Assembly (NCBI GenBank): GCA_023417785.1
Contig: JAEZEH010000005.1
Location: 1 to 64,000, forward strand
Direction: 5' to 3'
DNA: 64,000 bases
Source of the DNA: Bacteroidota bacterium
Lineage (GTDB): Bacteria > Bacteroidota > Bacteroidia > Cytophagales > Cyclobacteriaceae
Part shown: positions 24,962 through 33,500 of the stretch, piece after piece
Numbering within the stretch: the first letter of the stretch is position 1
How the letters are laid out: each line of letters starts with the position of its first letter
Notes under the pieces: generated by a model
Databases searched by the model: none
Told to the model about the DNA's origin: nothing
Seen by the model: only the letters and a program-made list of their open reading frames with translations
Translations under genes and position numbers: made by a program

Positions 24962-27900
24962 ATGAGCGAGGTTATTCACAAGCGCGTTGCTACCTTAAAT
25001 CCATTTCCGGGATTACGCCCGTTCAATATTGACGAGAGTCATCTGTTTTTCGGAAGGGAAGGGCAAAGTGATGAGGTGTTGCTGAAGCTTTCGAGAAACC
25101 GTTTCGTAGGAATCATCGGGCCATCGGGAAGTGGTAAATCATCGTTTATCTATTGCGGTGTTATGCCGATCCTCTATGGAGGTTTCCTTACGGATGCAAG
25201 CCCCGACTGGGAAGTAATTGTAACACGTCCGGGATCCGGACCAATTGACAACCTTGCGGAATCGCTTCTCAAAAGTCATCCGGATTACCAGACGGGAGAA
25301 GTTGAAGAAAAGAAGATTAAGCGCACCATCTTCTCAACGTTGCTTCGAAGCAGCTCTCTCGGCCTTGTTGAAGCCATCGAACAAAGCAGAAAAGCAAAGC
25401 ACAAGAATTACCTTGTACTGATAGATCAGTTTGAAGAACTGTTCCGTTTCAAGGACAGCCAGGATATGAACTCGGTGAACGAGACACTCGCGTTCGTAAA
25501 CCTTCTCATTGAAGCGGTAAACTACCCGGACGTTCCAATCTATGTCGCCATCACGATGCGTTCTGATTTTATCGGGGATTGCGCCCAGTTTCCGGAGTTA
25601 ACCAGAAAGATCAACGACAGCCATTATCTGATTCCTCAGCTTACCCGCGACCAAAAGCGCACTGCAATTGAGGGCCCGGTAGCCGTAGGCGGAGGCCGCG
25701 TCGCACCGCGGCTGGTGCAGCAATTACTCAACGACCTGGGTGACAATCCTGACCAGTTGCCTATCCTGCAGCATGCCCTGATGAGGACCTGGGATTACTG
25801 GACAACTAAAAAGGATTACGACGACGAACCAGTTGACCTAAAGCATTACGAGGCAATCGGTACGATGACCGAAGCATTGTCGATGCATGCCAATGAAGCA
25901 TACGACGAACTCAGCGAAGATCAGAAACACGTATGTGAGATTCTGTTCAAGGCAATCACAGAGAAACGAGGCGAAAACTTTGGCATCCGCCGGCCAACAC
26001 GTTTGCATGAAATCGCAGCCATCGCGGATGTGCCTGAAGAGGAAGTAATTGCCATCGTCGAAAAATTCCGTAAGCCGGGGCGTTCGCTCCTTACTCCGGC
26101 ACACAATACCCCCATTGATGGCAAGTCAATTATCGATATTTCGCATGAGAGTCTTATGCGTATATGGGTAAGGTTGAAGAATTGGGTGGATGACGAAGCT
26201 GAGGCGGTTCAGATGTACACGCGACTGTCAGACGCATCGACTATGTATCAGGTGGGCAAAGCCGGACTTTGGAGGCCGCCGGATCTGCAACTGGCGTTGA
26301 ACTGGCAGGCTAAACACAAACCCACTCTTGTGTGGGGCCAACGGTACAATCCCGCGTATGAGCGGACGATGATCTTTCTTGAGTATTCGAAGAAAGAGTG
26401 GGAAACGGAACAGCGGATCAAAGAACAGGAGCAGAAGCGAAAGCTTCGCAATGCGCGGATCTTCGCCCTTGTACTGGGTACGGCGACCGTTATATCAATT
26501 GCGTTTCTTGTCTTCGCCCTGATCCAGAAAACAATTGCAGACGCAAATCTGCAGGAAGCTGAGGCGCAACGGCTCAAGGCAGAGCAGAACGAACAACGTG
26601 CTGACGCCGAAAAAGCAAAGGCTCTCGTCGCACGTGATGACGCGAACAACGCACGCGATGCTGCCCTTACAGCCAAGGAATCGGAGCAGCAGCAGCGAAG
26701 CCGTGCGGAAGCCGCCACCATCGAGGCACTACGTAACGCGGAGCTGGCTCGCCGAAACGAATTACAGGCAATTGAAAATGAGAAAGTTGCCAACAGTGAG
26801 CGAATCCGTGCCGAGCAGAACGAAAAGGAAGCAATCTATCAGGGTGAGCAAGCCCGCAAGAATGCTGAGGAGGCATTGCGTCAGCGTTACATTGCGCAGG
26901 CAAAAGCCATGGCTGTGAAATCAAAGGAACTCAGCGATCCTGAACAGCAGGCACTTATCGCCCAGCAGGCGTACAATTTCAATTCGAAACACCGCGGTTA
27001 CAAATATGACAACGACGTGTACAACGGGTTGTATTTCGCGCTCTCAAAAAATGACCACGCGCTTACGAAAAGCCTGAAAGCACATGACAATGGTGCGGCC
27101 CGCGCCCTGGTAACAGACACCAGAAACAATCTGATCTACTCTGCGGGTAGCGATGGCAAAATCATTCGGTGGAAAGAAACGGATAACCAATGGACATCTG
27201 ACGTGTTGATTGCCCGCAAAAATTATCAGTATTACTCGGTAGCAGTCAATGAACAATATCTGGTTGCAGCGGGACTGAATTCACAAAGTGAAAGCCAGAA
27301 CTTTGTGGAGGTTTACGAGCTATCGAAGATGGGAGAACCACGGAAAGTTCCGGGATACATTCACGCAATCGAAAATATACTCATAACTCCCGATAACACC
27401 GGATTCTATGCCCGGGATAACGCGGGTAGAAGCATACGGTTTTCAGACTTCACCTCGAGCCGGGAAGTGATCGCGTCGCGGACAAAGATCAATGCGATAG
27501 CCCTCAGCCCCGACGGGCGGTATCTTGCAGGTGCGGCCGAGAACGGTAGTTTGTATTTGTGGGACACACGTGGAAACTATTCCGTCGAGGAAATCCCGAA
27601 TATCGGCAATCCACTAACCTCGATATCCTTCGACCAGACTGGACGGCTGATTGTAGTTGGTGACAATCGTGGCGTCGTGAAGATCTTTGACAACGCCGCC
27701 AGAATGGTAGTGCGGATTCTGTCGGGTCATACATCAGGGATTGAACAAATTCGTTTCAACCACGCCGGCACTTTTATGGCTACTGCCAGCAAAGACAAGA
27801 CCGTCCGTCTTTGGAATCTCAGCAACCTGAAGGAACAACCAATCATTCTTAGTGACCATCGTGACTGGGTGTGGAGTGCAACTTTTTCACCAGATGACGA

Positions 27901-28105
27901 ACAGATTCTGGCAAGCATTCACAGTTCAACCGAAACGATCAAAGGCATGGAACATACCATTCGCGCGTGGCCGACAAAAATCGAAACCATGTCACAAATC
28001 CTTTGTGGATTCGTCAGACGAAATATCAATGTGGAAGAATGGGACATCTTCGCGGGGAACGACCTTCCCTATGAAGCGACATGCTCCAGTGTTCCTCAGA
28101 AATAA
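24962..28105 (+). CDS. Membrane-anchored nSTAND1 NTPase with coiled coil and WD40 repeats
   Basis: A 1,047-residue STAND-type signal-transducing ATPase. Residues 14-30 (NPFPGLRPFNIDESHLFFG) are the nSTAND1 signature, Walker A is GPSGSGKSS (53-61) and Walker B is LVLIDQFEE (151-159). A helical domain follows to ~490. A single membrane helix (~499-522; FALVLGTATVISIAFLVFAL) leads into ~130 residues of Ala/Glu/Arg-rich coiled coil, then a beta propeller of WD40 repeats (~700-1,035; VALSPDGRYLAGAAENGSLYLWD and LSGHTSGIEQIRFNHAGTF type). With one helix, NTPase and propeller would sit on opposite sides of the inner membrane. Confidence 0.9.
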   Translation: MSEVIHKRVATLNPFPGLRPFNIDESHLFFGREGQSDEVLLKLSRNRFVGIIGPSGSGKSSFIYCGVMPILYGGFLTDASPDWEVIVTRPGSGPIDNLAESLLKSHPDYQTGEVEEKKIKRTIFSTLLRSSSLGLVEAIEQSRKAKHKNYLVLIDQFEELFRFKDSQDMNSVNETLAFVNLLIEAVNYPDVPIYVAITMRSDFIGDCAQFPELTRKINDSHYLIPQLTRDQKRTAIEGPVAVGGGRVAPRLVQQLLNDLGDNPDQLPILQHALMRTWDYWTTKKDYDDEPVDLKHYEAIGTMTEALSMHANEAYDELSEDQKHVCEILFKAITEKRGENFGIRRPTRLHEIAAIADVPEEEVIAIVEKFRKPGRSLLTPAHNTPIDGKSIIDISHESLMRIWVRLKNWVDDEAEAVQMYTRLSDASTMYQVGKAGLWRPPDLQLALNWQAKHKPTLVWGQRYNPAYERTMIFLEYSKKEWETEQRIKEQEQKRKLRNARIFALVLGTATVISIAFLVFALIQKTIADANLQEAEAQRLKAEQNEQRADAEKAKALVARDDANNARDAALTAKESEQQQRSRAEAATIEALRNAELARRNELQAIENEKVANSERIRAEQNEKEAIYQGEQARKNAEEALRQRYIAQAKAMAVKSKELSDPEQQALIAQQAYNFNSKHRGYKYDNDVYNGLYFALSKNDHALTKSLKAHDNGAARALVTDTRNNLIYSAGSDGKIIRWKETDNQWTSDVLIARKNYQYYSVAVNEQYLVAAGLNSQSESQNFVEVYELSKMGEPRKVPGYIHAIENILITPDNTGFYARDNAGRSIRFSDFTSSREVIASRTKINAIALSPDGRYLAGAAENGSLYLWDTRGNYSVEEIPNIGNPLTSISFDQTGRLIVVGDNRGVVKIFDNAARMVVRILSGHTSGIEQIRFNHAGTFMATASKDKTVRLWNLSNLKEQPIILSDHRDWVWSATFSPDDEQILASIHSSTETIKGMEHTIRAWPTKIETMSQILCGFVRRNINVEEWDIFAGNDLPYEATCSSVPQK

Positions 28106-28187
28106 ACCGAAGGCCGCGTTTACCATAAGCGTAGGCGGACTTTAACATATTGACCGGAAGAGGCAACTCTTCAGAACCTAACTTGAA

Positions 28188-29252
28188 ATGAAAAGATCTT
28201 TTACAGCTTTTCTGTTTGTAGCGATTTCAGGATTTGCGGCTTACGGCCAAATGACGTCGTGTACGCAGACGTTACGTCTGGCGAGATCCATCTACGAACA
28301 GGGACGACTTCACGATGTTCCGGGGCTGCTTGAACGATGTTTACAAAATGGGTTTTCCCGTGATGAGAAGACGGAGGCTTACAAGTTACTTTGTCTTGCC
28401 TATATCTATCTGGAGGAACCGGCGAAGGCAGACGAGGCCATGCTCAATCTTCTCCGATCAAATCATTATTTCGAAGTAAAACCCGAGACAGATCCTGCGG
28501 AATTTGTTGCACTGTACCGAACATTCCGAACGGCCCCCATTTATCGTATAGGAATAAACCTTGGTGCAAATGCAACGCTTCCTAATGTAGTCAGTTACAT
28601 ACCGGCGAACGAACTCGCGAGCCACTACGACTATGGCTTTTCATTTCAGGGTGGGATAGCCGCGGATGTTCCCCTGCCCTTTCTGAACCGGAGGTTAACC
28701 TTCCACCCTGAACTTCTCATGTTGATGCGGACATTCAAATACATCAACGAGGGTACCTTCTTCGATACCACGCCGGAAGGTCAACCTTATAGCCGTAACT
28801 TCGAAACGAACGGGCTCGAAAAACAAACATGGGTCTCGCTTCCGCTAGTGGTTCAATATACTGTCGCAGATAAGAAATTCAAGCCATATATCGGACTCGG
28901 CGTCGCCGCCGATTATCTGCTTTCAGCCAACAACACATTCCGCAGAACCAAGGAAGACGCGACTTCATTGGAGGAGCAATCAATCAACCTCATGTCCACC
29001 CGAAATAAACTGAATTTCAGTGGACTGGCCGTTGTCGGTGTCAAAGCGAAAGTGACAGGTGGTTTTGTTGTTGCTGAGTTGCGCTACGCTTATGGTCTCA
29101 CCAGAGTAAACGACACGGAAGCGATTTATGATAACTTCAACCGCATCAATCCGACAGGCGGATATATCGACGGAATCATCAAGGTCAACACATTGAGTGT
29201 AACAATCGGATACGTTTATAACCGGTTCAACCCAAAAAAGATCAGGAAATGA
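28188..29252 (+). CDS. Outer-membrane beta-barrel protein with N-terminal TPR-like segment
   Basis: A 354-residue exported protein: signal peptide (MKRSFTAFLFVAISGFAAYG), a helical TPR-like region (~25-110; LARSIYEQGRLHDVPGLLERC, LAYIYLEEPAKADEAML), then ~240 residues of amphipathic strands with the PIYRIGINLGANATLP entry and a C-terminal strand VTIGYVYNRF, as in PorT-type barrels. It follows the NTPase gene by 82 nt and overlaps the next gene by 4 nt, so it belongs to the TIR-STAND gene set. The helical part would face the periplasm. Confidence 0.8.
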   Translation: MKRSFTAFLFVAISGFAAYGQMTSCTQTLRLARSIYEQGRLHDVPGLLERCLQNGFSRDEKTEAYKLLCLAYIYLEEPAKADEAMLNLLRSNHYFEVKPETDPAEFVALYRTFRTAPIYRIGINLGANATLPNVVSYIPANELASHYDYGFSFQGGIAADVPLPFLNRRLTFHPELLMLMRTFKYINEGTFFDTTPEGQPYSRNFETNGLEKQTWVSLPLVVQYTVADKKFKPYIGLGVAADYLLSANNTFRRTKEDATSLEEQSINLMSTRNKLNFSGLAVVGVKAKVTGGFVVAELRYAYGLTRVNDTEAIYDNFNRINPTGGYIDGIIKVNTLSVTIGYVYNRFNPKKIRK

Positions 29253-29254
29253 CT

Positions 29255-30556
29255 ATGAAACGATTATACCTCCCGGCTTTGCTTGCATGCATGATCCTTG
29301 GTGCGTGCCAGGAACTGGAAGACGCAGCGCCAGGCGAACGAAATACCTTTATGCATTTTTATGAAGGTGCCTACAGCATGTCTGCAGCCGGGGCCGAAGT
29401 TACCGGAGATGGGTTCATTATCGCCGGAACAGTAGATGTCACCGGGGGTACGAAGGCTTCACGAATCGTTGTAATAAAGACCGACCAACTAGGCCAGAAG
29501 CAATGGCAAACCACAATTGACAACGGGATAGCCAGCAGCCTGAAAATCATACCTGGTGGTTACGTGGTAATCGGTAGCGCCGTAACATACAGTCCGAATG
29601 CAAGTGACATCAGCGAACTTGAAAACCACACAGCACGTCTTATCATTTTAAACGAGAGCGGAACCGTGGTTGAGGACATAACATCCTACGAACGGATAAC
29701 CCCCGAGGCCAAACATGTAGACTATCTTGGAAACGGAGCAACTCTTGATGGGAATCATAATCTTGTTACACTTGGGACCTTTAGAGAGCCCGGGCAAAGC
29801 AGCTATGCGTACGTCGCCTCCATTGATCTGACAACACTGGACACGGTATGGAGCAAAGAGTACAACTACATAGTTCGCGACTATATCAATACCAGAACGG
29901 TTCACGTCGATGGTGAGCATATCATCTGGGGATCAAGCATAACCGAAAGCATCAATGCATTCAGCTACTCTTATCTGGCTATTCCGGTAGTCGCTCCAAA
30001 CTCGACATTTCTTAACAGCCATTACTACGGCCAGAATGATCAGCAACAATCGCTTAAGATCCGGGATTTACGGAGAACGGCATCTGGCTACACAGCCGTT
30101 GGCACGTACTCAAGGCCGGATGGCCAGAATGCTGACATATTTTTCATAAAGATTGATCGCAGCGGGAGGTTTGTCGAAGGGAGCGTTCGCTATTTCGATG
30201 GACTGGCAGGCTCCTCAATCACACCTTCCCTTTCCGATGTCGCCGAGACGGGCGAAGCGGTTACAACCACGCGTGACGGTGGATTTGCCATAGCCGGAAC
30301 GTTAACTACAGACGAAGGAAAAGGAATCGGAAACGGGGGCAAGGATCTCTGGTTAATAAAAACGGATGCCTTCGGAGATATTGAATGGAACAGGATTATT
30401 GGGGGAAGTACAAGCGAAACGGTATCCACTATTCGGGAAACTGACGATGGCAGTTTACTGATATGCGGCACTATTTACGATGGCACTGAACAATCCGGAG
30501 GATTGTCATCCATCTTTTTGATCAAGACAGACCGGAACGGGGAGTTGAAGGATTAA
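29255..30556 (+). CDS. Lipoprotein with a beta-propeller-like repeat domain
   Basis: A 433-residue lipoprotein: LPALLACMILGAC gives a lipobox with acylation at the Cys. The mature part shows repeated blades of the form GDGFIIAGTVD..., DGGFAIAGTLT..., DDGSLLICGTIY... paired with IVVIKTD, LWLIKTDAFGDIEW and IFLIKTDRNGEL, six or so in all, a propeller pattern known from Bacteroidota surface lipoproteins. The ATG at 29255 has AGGA seven nt upstream; an ATG two codons earlier overlaps the barrel gene stop (ATGA). It is part of the TIR-STAND gene set. Confidence 0.8.
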   Translation: MKRLYLPALLACMILGACQELEDAAPGERNTFMHFYEGAYSMSAAGAEVTGDGFIIAGTVDVTGGTKASRIVVIKTDQLGQKQWQTTIDNGIASSLKIIPGGYVVIGSAVTYSPNASDISELENHTARLIILNESGTVVEDITSYERITPEAKHVDYLGNGATLDGNHNLVTLGTFREPGQSSYAYVASIDLTTLDTVWSKEYNYIVRDYINTRTVHVDGEHIIWGSSITESINAFSYSYLAIPVVAPNSTFLNSHYYGQNDQQQSLKIRDLRRTASGYTAVGTYSRPDGQNADIFFIKIDRSGRFVEGSVRYFDGLAGSSITPSLSDVAETGEAVTTTRDGGFAIAGTLTTDEGKGIGNGGKDLWLIKTDAFGDIEWNRIIGGSTSETVSTIRETDDGSLLICGTIYDGTEQSGGLSSIFLIKTDRNGELKD

Positions 30557-30598
30557 TCACTCAGACGAAATCAAATAGCAGCATAACTACTTTTTACA

Positions 30599-33500
30599 AT
30601 GTTCCAGCTGGAGAAAAAACGTACACTACTGGCGATCATCGTATGGATGGCGTTCACCGGAATTGCCTTCGCACAACCGACGGTCTCATTTTTGCCGGTG
30701 GACGGGGCGACTAATATTTCTACTTCCGTCAATGTTATCATCGCCTTTGACCAGGCTGTCCGTAATATAGATGACAGTGAAATCACATCCGGCAACGTGG
30801 CTACCCTCCTGACATTAAGGAAGGATGACATCTCCGGCGATGATGTACCGTTTACCGCCTCGATAGACCCCGGTAAAACAACCATTACTATCGTGCCAAC
30901 GGCGTCGCTGGATAACAATCAGGTATACTACGTGGCTATTGCACCGGTTGAAGACGTGACAAACAACGCAACCACCGGAACATCCGCCATATTCACCACC
31001 ACCAACGACACGCAGGCGCCAGTTCCGAGCTTCACTCCTTCCAACGGTTCCATCGATTTTCCCAATGCTTCAAGTATTGTAATAACCTTTGATGAACCTA
31101 TTCGCGACTTAAACAATGCTGACCTCAACAGTACCTCGATCGACGCCAAAATTACACTGAAAGAAGCGGGTGCCCTCGGACCCGATATCCCTTTTGATGC
31201 TACACTGAATGGCGCGAACACTCAGATCACAATCACTTCGTCGGCATCGCTTCCAGACTTCACAGTAATCTACGTTGCCGTGAATAATGTCGAAGACCAG
31301 TTTGATAACGCGATAACAACTGCTCAGAGCATCTTCTTCACAACGGCAGATGGTACGCCACCGGTAATTACGTTCACGCCGACAGACGGAGCGTCAGGAG
31401 TTGCCATCACCAGCAACATTACCATAGGGTTAGATGAAGCAGTCAGAAACATTGACGACAGCGAAATCACGGATGCAAATCTCGCTTCGCTCATTTCATT
31501 TAAATTAACAAATTCCGGCGGCGCGGATGTTCCCTTTACAGCAACGATCAACGCCGGCAAAACAACGATCATCATAAACCCGGTGAGCGATCTCGATCCG
31601 GATCAGCTTTATTTTGTAAGTCTGTCTCCGGTCGAGAACCACTATGACGTCGCGACAGTTAGTTCGCAAATTACGTTTGCAACGGTCGACACCCAGCCAC
31701 CCGTGGCCACATTCAATCCTGTTAATGGCGCCACCGGCGTGAGCAACTCGGCAAATATCGTGATAACATTCAACGAGCCAATCCGCAATCTCGACAATAG
31801 TACGCTGGATAACGTGACCATCGATAGCAGGATCGTATTACGACTCACAGATATCTCCGGGGTGAATATTCCATTTGATGCGGTCATTGACGGTACCGGT
31901 ACGATAGTCACAATCGATCCTGCTGGAGCGTTGCCGGATCTCACGCCGATCTATGTCAGCATTAATAACGTGGAAGACGCTTCCAACAACGCGATCACAA
32001 CGCCAGTATCAGCCACGTTTACCACCACCGATGGTACGCCGCCTGTGGTTACTTTTGATCCACCTAATGGTGCCACCAATTTTTCAATCACGTCGAATGT
32101 TGTTTTGACTTTTGACGAATCGATTCGGAACCTGAATAACAGCGAAATCACGAATCTGAACGTTGGCGGGCTTATCACCTTCGTTCGGACCAGCGACAAC
32201 GCCAACATCAGTTTCACAGCGACGATTAACGCGGGAAAGACCGGGATCACCATCAATCCGGATAACAACCTCGGTGCGGATATTGAGTATTCAGTAACAC
32301 TTGCTTCAGTTGAGGATGCCTACAATAACCCAACCGGAATACAGGCAGTTACTTTTTCAACGCAGAGCCTAAGCGTAAACGCGGGACCAGATAAAAGTGT
32401 GTGTGGCGGAGAAAGCACGACAATTACATCTGTGATCTCTGGCGGAAATGGTTATTACAACATTCAATGGACATCGTCTCCGGCTGGCTTCACAAGCACC
32501 AGCCAGACGATAACCGTATCGCCATCGGTTACAACCACGTATACGTGCACAGTTACCGACTCCGACGGAAACACCAACGGTGCAAGTCCGGCGACAGTGA
32601 CGGTAACCGTCAATGAAGCCCCAGTTGCTTCGTGGGATCCGGGGACGAAGTTATCATTCATTGTAAACGAACCGGCCCATCTTCTTTCCGGCACAGCAAC
32701 CAATCAGGATGGCGTTACGCCTTCAACGGGTACTGACACATTTACCGGCGCGGGCATAGCGCTTCACGGCGACGGAAACTATTACTTTCACCCAAATACT
32801 ACGGGCATTGTTTCAGACCTTCCGTTAACCTATACACATACGAACAGTGCGGGATGCAGTAACTCAGACCAAATTCTGGTCTCAGTCTCCAGCCAGTCAC
32901 CTATATTAAATATTGAAGACGGTTACTGCGCCAATGAACCAATAAACCAGGGGGTATCCGGAATTCTGGCACCTAACCCAGCCGTTGTCAACATGAGCAC
33001 ATACCGTCATATGGCCTTCTGGACGTCGCATAACACACCTGTCAACGGGCCACTGATCGAAATCGGAGGTTCACCAAAAACCTATCGTCTTGATCCGGCG
33101 ATGGCTGCTGCCGTACTGGGTGGTTCTGATGTGTTTTACATTGCAATCTATTCGCAAATCAATCTTCCCCTGGGTCCACCGTTAATGCTCCCACTCCATG
33201 TAGTTGAGGTTAAACTCTATCTCCCTGGCATCCAGCCGGTGATCACCAGCATTCGTTCATCTGAGGTTTTTTGCGAAAGCAACGACCCGTTTGTGCTCAC
33301 AACGTCCACCGACGGTTCATACACGACATTATCGTGGTCGGTGGTATCTGAACCCGGTATGATTCCGGAAAGTCCAAATGGAATTTCTGAAACGAGTCCA
33401 GATGTATTTGAATTCGCTCCAGGCGCGATCACTTATCCCAGCAATGAAGCTTTCCGCAGATTGGCGATGATTTATCGTTACAACGATAAGAACGGGTGCT

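Noticed and set aside
26248..26793. 181-codon Ser/Arg/Ala-rich minus-strand frame
   Set aside because: Mirror of the biased coiled-coil codons of the nSTAND gene; low-complexity artefact.
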